The notes under the pieces were generated by a model. That model searched no databases. It worked only from the letters and a program-made list of their open reading frames with translations, and was not told where the DNA came from. 23,845 nucleotides of DNA from CAYUYV01 sp050331455. Lineage in GTDB: Bacteria > Pseudomonadota > Alphaproteobacteria > JAJFIK01. Position numbers and translations under genes: made by a program. The first letter of the stretch is position 1; each line of letters opens with the position of its first letter. Positions 15,908-23,674 of this stretch are shown piece by piece. The stretch is taken from positions 1 through 23,845 of the forward strand of contig JBHJGV010000028.1 of the NCBI GenBank assembly GCA_050331455.1, read 5' to 3'.

Positions 15908-16003
15908 CGTCTGCCGCAACCGGTGTTTGGCCCAACCCGTGTCTGCCCGAACCCGTGTCTGGCCGAACCCGTGTCCGCACGGAACGGTGTCCGCGCCCAC
16001 CGG
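15908..16003. repeat. Six-copy 16-bp tandem repeat
   Basis: Six head-to-tail units of exactly 16 bp with consensus TGTCTGGCCGAACCCG. The central units at 15924, 15940 and 15956 are closest to the consensus; those at 15908, 15972 and 15988 are more diverged, and two more weak units may follow to about 16035. It lies between the AraC-type gene and the serine hydrolase gene. Confidence 0.85.
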
Positions 16004-16135
16004 TCCGGACAGGCCGGCGTCCGCTTTCCCCGGCCCGGACGACCGCCGTTGATGGACCCGTCACGCTCCCATCCGTCCCGTTTCCCGGGCCAGTCCCCGA
16101 CGGCGCGGCGAAACATTTTCAGGTGAGGAGTGCCC

Positions 16136-17275
16136 ATGTTCAAAACACGTCATCTCTTGGCCTTCGGCCTCGCCGCCTCGTTCGCCGGCCTCGCAGGCCT
16201 CGCAGGTCTCGCCGGACCGGCCTGGGCGGAGGCGGACCCCGCTGCGGCGCAATCCTGCGCCGACCGGCCCTTCGACCTTGAACCGATTTCGGAGGGTTTC
16301 GAGGCCCTCGGCTGGTCTCCGGACGGATTGGCGCGCTTGAGACAGACTGCCGACGATCTGGGCAGCCTCAGCCTGATCATCCGGACCGGGGATAAGACCG
16401 TGTTCACCCATGGCCGGATCGACGCGCGGCAGACGCTCCATTCGGTCCGCAAGAGTCTGGTGTCGGTGCTGATGGGCCTGGCCCTGGAGCAGGATGCCGT
16501 GCGCCTGAGCGACACGCTGGCAGATCTTGGCATCGACGACCTGACGCCCTTGAGCGATGTTGAGCGGGGCGCAACCGTGATGCAGCTCATGGCGTCGCGC
16601 TCCGGCATCACCCTGCCGGCGGCGGCCCAGGGCACGCCGGACCGGCGCCCGGCCCGGGGGACCCTCAAACCCGGCGAGCGCTGGGTCTATAACAATTTCG
16701 ATTTCAACGTGGTCGATGCGATCTATCGGCAGACCATGGGCGAACCGATATTCGAGGCCTTCGCAACGCGCATCGCAGCGCCCCTGTGCATGGAGGACTA
16801 CCGGCCCCAGGACGGGCGCACCCAGTATCTGACATCCTGGGGCCGGAAGGTCAGCCGCTTTCCGGTCAACCATTTCCGCATGTCAGCCCGGGATCTGGCG
16901 CGCTTTGCAACGCTTGTCCTCGACGACGGGCGCTGGGGCGCACGCCAGGTGGTGCCGGAGACCTGGATCCGCGAGAGCACCCGGCCGCTCTCCCAAACCG
17001 GCGAGCCGCTGCTCGATGCCTATGGCCTGATGTGGTGGGTCGTGAGCCCCAATGCGGCGGAGGATGCGCGGGAGCAGCTCGACCTCACCACGGTTTTTCC
17101 GCCCGGATCCTTCGCGGCAGCCGGCTTCGGGGGCCAGTTTGTCATGGTGGCGCCGGCCTGGGACACTGTCATCGTGCACCAGGTGAGGACCGGCGGCCTG
17201 TTCCAACGCACGGGCTTTGGGGCGAAAAAACGCATCCGATTGATCAGCACCATCCTGAGGGCCCGCGTGCCCTAA
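16136..17275 (+). CDS. Secreted serine hydrolase, class C beta-lactamase-like
   Basis: 379 residues. A signal peptide with a GLAGLAGLAG repeat ends near AWAEA. The mature part has the penicillin-binding/class C beta-lactamase fold: Ser103-Val-Arg-Lys106 (SxxK) in LHSVRKSLVS, Tyr185-Asn-Asn187 (YxN) in RWVYNNFDFN, and a Gly-rich AAGFGGQFVMV where KTG/HxG usually sits. Such proteins include esterases, D-amino-acid peptidases and amide hydrolases; a true beta-lactamase is not implied. The start ATG 16136 is supported by GAGGAG 5 nt upstream; an in-frame GTG at 16130 overlaps that site. The gene follows the membrane AraC-type regulator and the 16-bp repeat array, with 30 bp to pgsA. Confidence 0.87.
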   Translation: MFKTRHLLAFGLAASFAGLAGLAGLAGPAWAEADPAAAQSCADRPFDLEPISEGFEALGWSPDGLARLRQTADDLGSLSLIIRTGDKTVFTHGRIDARQTLHSVRKSLVSVLMGLALEQDAVRLSDTLADLGIDDLTPLSDVERGATVMQLMASRSGITLPAAAQGTPDRRPARGTLKPGERWVYNNFDFNVVDAIYRQTMGEPIFEAFATRIAAPLCMEDYRPQDGRTQYLTSWGRKVSRFPVNHFRMSARDLARFATLVLDDGRWGARQVVPETWIRESTRPLSQTGEPLLDAYGLMWWVVSPNAAEDAREQLDLTTVFPPGSFAAAGFGGQFVMVAPAWDTVIVHQVRTGGLFQRTGFGAKKRIRLISTILRARVP

Positions 17276-17305
17276 GGCAAAAGAGAGAATCCGCAGGCCG
17301 GCGCC

Positions 17306-17887
17306 ATGAGACATCTGCCCAATGCCCTCACGCTGGCCCGCTTGCTGCTCGGCATCATGACGGCCCTCCTGATCCTCGCTCCCGAACAGCCGGACTGGAC
17401 CGGCGCGGCCCTCGCCTTTACGGCGGGGGCCTTGAGCGATGGGCTCGACGGCTGGCTCGCCCGGCGGCTCGATGCCCGGTCCCGCTTCGGTGCGACCCTC
17501 GATCCGCTGGCGGACAAAGTGCTCGTGGGCGGCGCCTTGCTTGGTGTCATGGTGTCGGGGCCCATAGGTCCGATCGACCGTGTGGCCTGCGCGCTCATTC
17601 TGCTACGGGAGCTGCTCGTGCCGGTCTTTCGTCTGATCGCCGCACGCAGGGGCATGGCGTTGCCCGTGACCGGTCTTGCGAAAGTGAAGACGGCGGTACA
17701 GATGGCCGCCGTTCTGGCTCTCATGGCCGCCGCCGGCTGGACACAGACCGTGCCGGGCGAGCCGGGCCGCGGCTTGCTTTGGCTCGCCGCCGCCTTCACC
17801 GTCTTGACGGGGATCGGCTATGGCCGCGCCGCCTTGGGCAGCACGCACCGCGCGGCCCCGCCCCGCAGGGAAGGACAAGACCGATGA
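17306..17887 (+). CDS. pgsA: CDP-alcohol phosphatidyltransferase (phosphatidylglycerophosphate synthase type)
   Basis: A 193-residue inner-membrane enzyme that transfers a phosphatidyl group from CDP-diacylglycerol to an alcohol, most likely glycerol-3-phosphate (anionic phospholipid synthesis). The complete family signature D-x2-DG-x2-AR-x8-G-x3-D-x3-D is visible as Asp45, Asp48-Gly49, Ala52-Arg53, Gly62, Asp66 and Asp70. NALTLARLLLGIMTALLIL is the first membrane helix and four or more others follow. It overlaps moaD by ATGA. The pgsA-moaD-moaE order is a known alphaproteobacterial arrangement, which supports the PgsA assignment over other CDP-alcohol transferases. Confidence 0.88.
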   Translation: MRHLPNALTLARLLLGIMTALLILAPEQPDWTGAALAFTAGALSDGLDGWLARRLDARSRFGATLDPLADKVLVGGALLGVMVSGPIGPIDRVACALILLRELLVPVFRLIAARRGMALPVTGLAKVKTAVQMAAVLALMAAAGWTQTVPGEPGRGLLWLAAAFTVLTGIGYGRAALGSTHRAAPPRREGQDR

Positions 17888-18135
17888 AACTCGTCTATTT
17901 CGCCTGGGTCCGGGAGGGCATCGGTGCCGCCGAGGAAACCCACACGCCGCCGGACAGCGTGACGACAGTGGGCACGCTTCTGCCATGGCTCGTGACTCAC
18001 GGTCCGGGGCATGCCCGGGCCCTGGCCGACCCCGCCCGCCTGCGCTTTGCCGTGAATCAGGAACACGCCGACCTCGATACGGCGATCGGCCCGGGCGACG
18101 AGGTGGCCATCTTCCCGCCCGTCACCGGAGGCTGA
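17884..18135 (+). CDS. moaD: Molybdopterin synthase small subunit
   Basis: An 83-residue ubiquitin-like sulfur carrier ending in the required Gly-Gly (FPPVTGG). The C-terminus is thiocarboxylated and donates sulfur to precursor Z in molybdenum cofactor synthesis. The first strand MKLVYFAWVREGIG and the turn NQEHADLDTAIGPGDEVAIFPPV are typical. Its start overlaps the pgsA stop (ATGA), and moaE begins one base after its stop, so translation is coupled and partner stoichiometry is likely linked. Confidence 0.95.
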   Translation: MKLVYFAWVREGIGAAEETHTPPDSVTTVGTLLPWLVTHGPGHARALADPARLRFAVNQEHADLDTAIGPGDEVAIFPPVTGG

Positions 18136-18136
18136 G

Positions 18137-18622
18137 ATGATCATTCGTGTCCAGAAAGAAGACTTCGATCCAGATGCCCTGGTCGCGGCCTGCGGCGCCG
18201 GAGACCCGACAGTTGGCGCGGTCGTGAGCTTCACGGGCCTTGTGCGCGCCAGCGACGGGATGGATACGGACGACCCGGTGACGGCCCTGACCCTTGAACA
18301 CTATCCCGGCATGACGGAGCGAGCCCTCAAGGATATCGGGACGCAGGCGACGGCACGGTTCGGCCTGAAGGATGCGGTCGTCGTCCACCGCGTCGGCCGC
18401 TTGTCCGTCGGCGCACGGATCGTCCTTGTCGTGGCCGCCGCGAGCCACCGGCAGGCCGCGTTCCAGGGCGCCGATTTCATGATGGATTATCTGAAGACCG
18501 AGGCCCCGTTCTGGAAGCGGGAGGAGCGGGCCTCCGGGAGCGGACACTGGGTCGATGCCCGCGACAGCGACACGGCCGCCCGCGCCCGATGGGCCCATGC
18601 GCCGAGAGATCCCGCCCTTTGA
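18137..18622 (+). CDS. moaE: Molybdopterin synthase catalytic subunit
   Basis: A 161-residue large subunit that forms the active heterotetramer with MoaD and builds the dithiolene of molybdopterin. Visible signatures are GAVVSFTGLVR, LEHYPGMTE, VVHRVGRLSVG and DYLKTEAPFWKRE, whose two lysines correspond to the active-site lysines of E. coli MoaE. The length is normal. It is the last gene of the pgsA-moaD-moaE operon. Its stop codon lies inside the first unit of a 13-bp tandem repeat. Confidence 0.96.
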   Translation: MIIRVQKEDFDPDALVAACGAGDPTVGAVVSFTGLVRASDGMDTDDPVTALTLEHYPGMTERALKDIGTQATARFGLKDAVVVHRVGRLSVGARIVLVVAAASHRQAAFQGADFMMDYLKTEAPFWKREERASGSGHWVDARDSDTAARARWAHAPRDPAL

Positions 18623-18670
18623 TGGCGTCGGGTGATGGCGTCGGGTGACGGCAGTGGGTGACGGCGGCGG
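18619..18670. repeat. Four-copy 13-bp tandem repeat at the moaE stop
   Basis: Four 13-bp units: TTGATGGCGTCGG, GTGATGGCGTCGG, GTGACGGCAGTGG, GTGACGGCGGCGG (18619, 18632, 18645, 18658). The first unit contains the moaE stop codon, so the array forms the start of the 3' untranslated region. Confidence 0.85.
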
Positions 18671-18767
18671 GCCACAATCGGCACACCAACCATTGCCGGT
18701 GATGAAGACTGTGCCGCACTGATTGGCCGTACGCGCAGGCCCGCTTCAACGGCGCCCCCCTTTTTCC

Positions 18768-18796
18768 AAAAAAGGACGGGGCCCGCAGGCCCCGTC
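18768..18796 (-). terminator. Intrinsic terminator downstream of ilvE
   Basis: GACGGGGCC (18775-18783), loop CGCA, GGCCCCGTC (18788-18796): a perfect 9-bp GC-rich stem. On the minus strand it is followed after one base by TTTTTT (18773-18768), the classical arrangement. It lies about 120 bp past the ilvE stop. The opposite strand lacks a T-run immediately after the stem, so it mainly serves ilvE. Confidence 0.85.
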
Positions 18797-18918
18797 CGAT
18801 GTCTGCATGCCCTCGTGGAGCAGTTCTGAGGCGTTGCGTCGCTCCTTTCAGCACGCTCGTCACTCACGCGTGAGAGCCGAAAGCGCCACTCGAAACAGGG
18901 CCTGACCAGCGGTTCGGG

Positions 18919-19854
18919 TCAACTCGCCACGGCCTTGGGCCACGCGCCTTTTACGGGCTCCGGGATGCTGGACAGCGTGACGCGCCGGTGCACGAGATCG
19001 TCATAGTCCTGAACGAGCTGTTTCGTCACCGCGCCCACCTCGAAGCGGTAAGGGCCGATCTCCCCGACGGGCGTGACCTCCGCCGCCGTTCCGCACAGGA
19101 AGCACTGTTCGAAATCCTCCAGTTCGGACGGCATGATCGCCCGCTCCAGCACCTCGAACCCGCGCTGGCGGGCCAGGGCGATCACGGTGCGGCGCGTTAT
19201 GCCGTCCAGGAAACAGTCCGGCGTCGGCGTGTGGATGGTGTTGCCCTTGACGAAAAGAACATTGGCGCCGGTTGCCTCGGCCACCTGGTCGCGCCAGTCG
19301 AACATGAGCGCATCGGCACAGCCCCGGGACTCGGCCTCTTCCTTTGCCAGGGTACAAATCATGTAAAGGCCCACGGCCTTGGAATGACAGGGGGAGGTGC
19401 GCGGATCCGGCCGGCGCCAGCGGGCGATTTCGAGCTTGATGCCCTTCATCTTGGTTTCGGCGTCGAAATAGGACGGCCAGTCCCAGGTGGCGATGGCCAC
19501 GTGGATGCCGGCATGGGGCGCCGAGACGCCCATCTGGCCGCTGCCCCGCCAGGCGATGGGCCGGACATACCCGTCCCGGAAGCCCTGGGCCGTCACGGTC
19601 TCCTGGATGGCCGCATTGATTTCAGCCTGGGTATAGGGAATCGAAAAGCCGAGCAGCCGGGCGGATTCGAACAGGCGTTCCGTATGCTCTTCACATTTGA
19701 AAAGGTGATTGTCGTAGACCCGCTGGCCTTCGAAGACGGCGCTGCCATAGTGGAGCGCGTGGGTGCATACATGGATGCGGGCATCGTTCCACGGGCGCAG
19801 GGCCCCGTCCATCCAGATCACGCCGTCCCGATTGTCGAATGGCACCAGAGCCAT
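18919..19854 (-). CDS. ilvE: Branched-chain amino acid aminotransferase
   Basis: A 311-residue class IV PLP-dependent aminotransferase, the last step of Leu, Ile and Val synthesis. Diagnostic parts are GVIWMDGALRPWNDARIH, HALHYGSAVFEGQRVY, the PLP-lysine segment HSKAVGLYMICTLAKEEA, VAEATGANVLFVKG, the phosphate-contact segment DGITRRTVI, and LCGTAAEVTPVGEIG. The family usually has Asn after GxY in the lysine segment; here the tail reads YMICT, a mild deviation. The ATG has an excellent GAAGGAGG 6 nt upstream. It is transcribed away from the two-component genes; the 204-bp divergent gap shows no clear promoter or leader-peptide attenuator to my reading. Confidence 0.94.
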   Translation of the reverse strand: MALVPFDNRDGVIWMDGALRPWNDARIHVCTHALHYGSAVFEGQRVYDNHLFKCEEHTERLFESARLLGFSIPYTQAEINAAIQETVTAQGFRDGYVRPIAWRGSGQMGVSAPHAGIHVAIATWDWPSYFDAETKMKGIKLEIARWRRPDPRTSPCHSKAVGLYMICTLAKEEAESRGCADALMFDWRDQVAEATGANVLFVKGNTIHTPTPDCFLDGITRRTVIALARQRGFEVLERAIMPSELEDFEQCFLCGTAAEVTPVGEIGPYRFEVGAVTKQLVQDYDDLVHRRVTLSSIPEPVKGAWPKAVAS

Positions 19855-20058
19855 GCCGGGCCTCCTTCTCTCCGCCGGGGTCCGGGGATGAGGGCCGGAC
19901 CCGCGCTGTCACTGGGGTCGCCGGGTGCAATCGCCCCGGGACAGCCACTATCGCGGACGCCAATGAGCCCGGCAAGGCCGGTCGTGATGGACCGGCGCGA
20001 ATGGCATTACACTGGGCCGATGTGTGCCGCCGACCGGCGCCCCCAGGAGACCAGACCC

Positions 20059-20808
20059 ATGACCCAGCCTGCGCCTCAGCAGCCCTTCGAGGACCGGACG
20101 GATCCGGCAAGCGCCGACGCCGGGGACGACGCGCCGCACATCCTGGTGGTGGACGACGACACGCGCATCCGCACCCTGTTGCAGCGGTTTTTGACCGGCC
20201 AGGGCTTTCGGGTCTCGGTGGCGTCAGACGCGGCCCGGGCCCGGGGCCTGATGACGTCCCTCGCCTTCGACCTGCTGGTCCTTGACGTGATGATGCCGGG
20301 GGAAGACGGGCTGAGCCTGACGGCCCATCTGCGGGCGTGTTCCGCCGTGCCGGTCCTGCTGCTGACGGCGCGGGGCGATGCCGCCGACCGGATCGCGGGC
20401 CTGGAGCAGGGGGCGGACGATTACCTCGCCAAGCCCTTCGAGCCCCGGGAGTTAGTGCTGCGCATTGAGGCCATTATCCGGCGCACGCGGGTCGCCGAGG
20501 GCACGCATCCGGAGCTTCAGTTTGGACGCTGCCGATACAATCCGGACCGGGCCGAATTGACTCGGGACAACGAGGTCGTGCGCCTGACCGCCGCCGAGGC
20601 CGTTCTGATGGACCTGTTCGCGCGCCATCCGGGCCAGACCTTCTCACGCACCGAACTGTGCGAGCGCACCAATGCCGGCATGGAGCGGTCCGTGGACGTA
20701 CAGATCAATCGGCTGCGCCGCAAGATCGAAGACGATCCGCGCCAGCCCCTCCACCTGCAGACCGTGCGGGGTGTGGGTTATGTGCTGCTGCCCGAGGGCG
20801 GACCATGA
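20059..20808 (+). CDS. OmpR-family response regulator
   Basis: 249 residues. The receiver domain (about 26-140) has the acidic pocket VVDDD, the phospho-acceptor Asp76 in LLVLDVMMPGEDG, Thr in LLLTARGD and Lys in YLAKPFEP. The winged-helix DNA-binding domain (about 155-245) ends with RSVDVQINRLRRKIEDDP and TVRGVGYVL. A Pro/Asp-rich leader precedes the receiver. I chose ATG 20059, with GGAG 9 nt upstream; the frame is open far upstream and is not coding there. It overlaps the histidine kinase gene by ATGA. The pair resembles OmpR/EnvZ of alphaproteobacteria, but the target genes are unknown. Confidence 0.93.
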   Translation: MTQPAPQQPFEDRTDPASADAGDDAPHILVVDDDTRIRTLLQRFLTGQGFRVSVASDAARARGLMTSLAFDLLVLDVMMPGEDGLSLTAHLRACSAVPVLLLTARGDAADRIAGLEQGADDYLAKPFEPRELVLRIEAIIRRTRVAEGTHPELQFGRCRYNPDRAELTRDNEVVRLTAAEAVLMDLFARHPGQTFSRTELCERTNAGMERSVDVQINRLRRKIEDDPRQPLHLQTVRGVGYVLLPEGGP

Positions 20809-22259
20809 CGCCCCCCGGCGCGTCCCCCCGGCCCCATCCCCCCGGCGGCGTGGCCACCGCGCCGTCGGCCCGCGCCCGCCTGCGCCGCATGACCCGGCGC
20901 CTGTGGATCCTGTGGCGGCGCATCGTGACCGGCCGGTTCGACCTGGGCGCCGTCATCAAGCCGGTGATGCCGCGGGGCTTGTTCGGCCGCTCCCTGATCA
21001 TCATCGTTGCGCCGGTGGTGCTGCTCCAGGCCATCGTCACCTACATCTTTTTCGAACGGCACTGGGACGTGGTGACCCGGCGCCTGACCGAAAGTGTGGC
21101 CGGCGATATCGCCATGGTCGTGGAGACCCATGCCGCCCTTGAGGACCCGGCCCGGTTCGACGCCCTCGCCGACCAGGTGGACCGCACCATGGCTATCAGT
21201 GTCCGTTTCTGGCCTGATGATACCTTCCCGCGCTATTCCCCGGCCGGCTTCTACTCCATCCTCGACCGCTCCTTGCGGCGGGAACTGGCCCGGCGCCTTG
21301 AGTACCCGGTCTGGTTCAACACCGCGCGCTACCCCCACCATGTGGACATCCGGGTGGCCGTGGACGGGGGCATTTTGCGCTTCATCGTGCTGCGCAACCG
21401 GGTCATGGCCACGAACGGCCCGATCTTCGTGATGTGGATGCTGGGCTCGTCCGTGGTGCTTTTGGGCGTGGCCATCGTCTTCCTGCGCAATCAGGTGCGC
21501 CCCATCATTCGCCTCGCCGAGGCCGCCGAAAGCTTCGGCAAGGGGCGCGAAACGGAGAGCTTCAAACCCTCAGGCGCGCGGGAAGTGCGCCAGGCGGCCA
21601 TTGCCTTTCTGGACATGCGCGAGCGGATCAACCGGCACCTCACCCAGCGCACCGAGATGCTCGCCGGGGTGAGCCACGACCTGCGCACCCCCCTCACCCG
21701 CCTGAAACTGGAGCTTGCGCTCCTGGGCGACGGGCCGGAGATCGAGGATATGCGCCGGGACCTGACGGAGATGGAGCGCATGCTCGAGGAATATCTGGCC
21801 TTTGCCAAAGGCGAAGGCGGGGAAAGCGCCGAGGAGACCGACCTGCGCGCTCTTCTGGAGGAAACGGCCGACAAGGCCCGGCGCAACGGCCTGGACCTGA
21901 CCCTGTCGGTCCGGGGCACCCTGACCATGCCCGTGCGCCGCCAGGCTTTGGCCCGGGCCATCACCAATCTCCTGGACAATGCCGCCAAGCACGGCACGCG
22001 CGCCGAAGTGACCGGCCGGCGGGACCCGGTGAGCATCCGCATCATGGTGGACGATGACGGGCCCGGCATTCCCGAAAGCCGCTGGGAGGAGGCCTTCCGG
22101 CCCTTTCACCGGCTGGACGAGGGACGCAATCTGGAGGCGGGCGGCGTCGGCCTTGGTCTTGCCGTCTCGCGGGATATTGTACGGGCCCATGGGGGCGAGG
22201 TATCCCTCGACCACTCGCCCCTCGGGGGATTGCGCGCCACCATCCGCCTGCCCCTTTGA
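20805..22259 (+). CDS. EnvZ-like sensor histidine kinase
   Basis: 484 residues. A Pro-rich cytoplasmic N-terminus is followed by TM1 (about 64-83), a periplasmic sensor of about 120 residues, TM2 (about 206-227) and HAMP (FLRNQVRPIIRLAEAAESFG). The phospho-acceptor is His291 in GVSHDLRTPLTRLKLE. The ATPase has an N box (TNLLDNAAKH, Asn388/Asn392), G1 (DDDGPGIP) and G2 (GVGLGLAVS). The EFG-like REVRQAAIAF linker fits the EnvZ/RstB branch. Its start overlaps the response regulator stop (ATGA), so the two are co-translated. The input signal is unknown; EnvZ-type kinases often sense osmolarity or envelope state. Confidence 0.94.
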   Translation: MTPPGASPRPHPPGGVATAPSARARLRRMTRRLWILWRRIVTGRFDLGAVIKPVMPRGLFGRSLIIIVAPVVLLQAIVTYIFFERHWDVVTRRLTESVAGDIAMVVETHAALEDPARFDALADQVDRTMAISVRFWPDDTFPRYSPAGFYSILDRSLRRELARRLEYPVWFNTARYPHHVDIRVAVDGGILRFIVLRNRVMATNGPIFVMWMLGSSVVLLGVAIVFLRNQVRPIIRLAEAAESFGKGRETESFKPSGAREVRQAAIAFLDMRERINRHLTQRTEMLAGVSHDLRTPLTRLKLELALLGDGPEIEDMRRDLTEMERMLEEYLAFAKGEGGESAEETDLRALLEETADKARRNGLDLTLSVRGTLTMPVRRQALARAITNLLDNAAKHGTRAEVTGRRDPVSIRIMVDDDGPGIPESRWEEAFRPFHRLDEGRNLEAGGVGLGLAVSRDIVRAHGGEVSLDHSPLGGLRATIRLPL

Positions 22260-22316
22260 CCCCCCATTTGCCGCGCTGAGATCCGCTTGCAGAACCGCCA
22301 ACAAAGGATTGACCCC

Positions 22317-23114
22317 ATGCCTGCCTTGACCCTGCGCCGCCCCCGTGCACGCGCCCGTGCCGGGATGACCCCAGCCACCCTGTCCGCCATCGCCGTGTCC
22401 GCCATCGCCCTTGTGCCGGTTCTCGGCGCTGCGCCGGCCCTGGCCGACGGGTCCTGGTTCGACCGGCTGAAAAGCATGTTCACGTCCGAACAGGTCACCA
22501 GCCTGACGGAAAACCAGGCCACCAGCGGCCTGAAAGAGGCCTTGAGCGTGGGCGCCCAGAGGGTGATCGGCCAGGTAAGCCAGGCGGGCGGCTATCTCGA
22601 CGACGCGGCCATCCACATTCCCCTGCCCGGCTGGCTGGGCCGCACCCAGAGCATGCTCAATTCCGCCGGCGCCGGCTTTTTGCTGGAGGATGTGGAAACG
22701 CGCCTCAACCGCGCCGCCGAGGCCGCCGCGCCCAAGGCCGTGCCTATTTTCGCCGACGCCATCAAGGCCATGAGCGTGCAGGACGCCATCGCCATCGTTC
22801 AGGGGCCGGACGATGCGGCCACGCAGTATTTCAAGCGCACCATGACACCCCAGCTCATGGAGGCCTTCCGTCCCGTGATCAAGGCCGAAATGGAAGATGC
22901 CGGCGCCATCCAGAGCTTCCAGGCCGCCGCCGACCGCTTCAACCAGATCCCCATGGTGAAGGATCTGGGCGCGGGCGCCGTGGACCAGCTCATCGACCAC
23001 GGCCTGGAAGGCGCCCTGTCCGGCCTCTTCCACTATCTCGCCCAGGAAGAAGCCCGCATCCGCACCAACCCCGCCGCAAGAACCACCGACATCCTGAAGC
23101 GCGTGTTTGACTGA
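22317..23114 (+). CDS. DUF4197 family exported protein
   Basis: 265 residues. A basic start and a hydrophobic stretch (LSAIAVSAIALVPVLGAAPALA) form a signal peptide with a cleavage site near ALADG. The rest is the DUF4197 fold: GLKEALSVGAQRVIGQV, IHIPLPGWLGRTQSML, LNRAAEAAAPKAVPIFADAIKAMSVQDAIAIV (read as several motifs) and ATQYFKRTMTPQLMEAFRPV. The family is mostly periplasmic and uncharacterised. The ATG at 22317 has AGGA upstream and gives a compact signal peptide; a TTG at 22287 would add ten polar residues. It follows the kinase gene by 57 bp and may be co-transcribed with it. Confidence 0.88.
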   Translation: MPALTLRRPRARARAGMTPATLSAIAVSAIALVPVLGAAPALADGSWFDRLKSMFTSEQVTSLTENQATSGLKEALSVGAQRVIGQVSQAGGYLDDAAIHIPLPGWLGRTQSMLNSAGAGFLLEDVETRLNRAAEAAAPKAVPIFADAIKAMSVQDAIAIVQGPDDAATQYFKRTMTPQLMEAFRPVIKAEMEDAGAIQSFQAAADRFNQIPMVKDLGAGAVDQLIDHGLEGALSGLFHYLAQEEARIRTNPAARTTDILKRVFD

Positions 23115-23216
23115 GAAAAACAGGACACGATTGAACGCCTATAGTCCCCCGGGAGGCCCGCAAGACCGGTCCCCGGGGCCCACGCCCTGTGCCTCCGGTT
23201 CCGCCAAAGCGCCGAG

Positions 23217-23247
23217 CCCGTCGGCGACGGGAACCCGATCCTTTTTT
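23217..23247 (+). terminator. Possible intrinsic terminator after the DUF4197 gene
   Basis: CCCGTC-GGC-GACGGG (23217-23231), a 6-bp stem, followed after 10 nt by TTTTTT (23242-23247). The spacing between stem and T-run is longer than ideal; a small CGGGAACCCG hairpin nearer to the T-run could compete. Confidence 0.45.
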
Positions 23248-23336
23248 CAGCCTTCGGAGCGGGTCAACGACACCGGCTCCTCAAAACAAGCGTGATGTCA
23301 ACGCGCTCTTTGCTCACAAAGACCGCGCGTACTTGG

Positions 23337-23359
23337 CCCTCGACGGACCCCATCGAGGG
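23337..23359 (-). other. Hairpin downstream of the small HTH-like ORF
   Basis: CCCTCGA (23337-23343) pairs with TCGAGGG (23353-23359) across a 9-nt loop, 14 nt beyond the ORF stop. No T-run follows on the minus strand, so termination is not assured. Confidence 0.4.
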
Positions 23360-23372
23360 AACACACTCCGGA

Positions 23373-23639
23373 TCATTCCACGCTGGCAGGGGACGCAAGC
23401 TCATTCTTGGCGGCCATTTCAAACCGCAAGCGTTTCAGATCATCGAGCGTCACATCCTGTTCCTTGAGCGTCTCCCGGCATGTCTCACGGGACGCGGGCG
23501 GGAAGACGCGGTGGAGTTCGGCGGGGTCGATCTCGTAGGCTCCGGCATCGTTTTTGGTGGCGGAAATCCGCCCGTTCTTGATGGCGCGCTGAATGGTCAT
23601 GCGGCCGCGTACTGACGGTTCGGTGCACTTAACACTCAA
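23373..23639 (-). CDS. Small helix-turn-helix-like protein (start uncertain)
   Basis: About 88 residues from TTG 23639, or 75 from ATG 23600. The core RMTIQRAIKNGRISATK followed by EIDPAELHRVFP resembles the excisionase/MerR-type HTH found at the N-terminus of many plasmid- and phage-borne proteins (pattern: TIxRAIKxGRISA...IDxAELxRVF). The first helix (LSVKCTEPSVRG) is poorly conserved compared with the expected sEAAxxxGxS, so the 5' part may have decayed or the gene may be truncated. After the HTH there is a short charged helix (LDDLKRLRFEMAAKNE) and then the stop, where related proteins usually have a longer coiled coil. Tandem repeats lie immediately upstream. Function not assigned; DNA binding is likely. 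Confidence 0.5.
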   Translation of the reverse strand: MSVKCTEPSVRGRMTIQRAIKNGRISATKNDAGAYEIDPAELHRVFPPASRETCRETLKEQDVTLDDLKRLRFEMAAKNELASPASVE

Positions 23640-23674
23640 CTTGGTTTGAGGGATTTCCGTGTTTGGCACCGTAT

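Noticed and set aside
16136..17275. True beta-lactamase (antibiotic resistance) call
   Set aside because: SxxK and YxN are shared by many esterases and peptidases, and the KTG motif is not recognisable.
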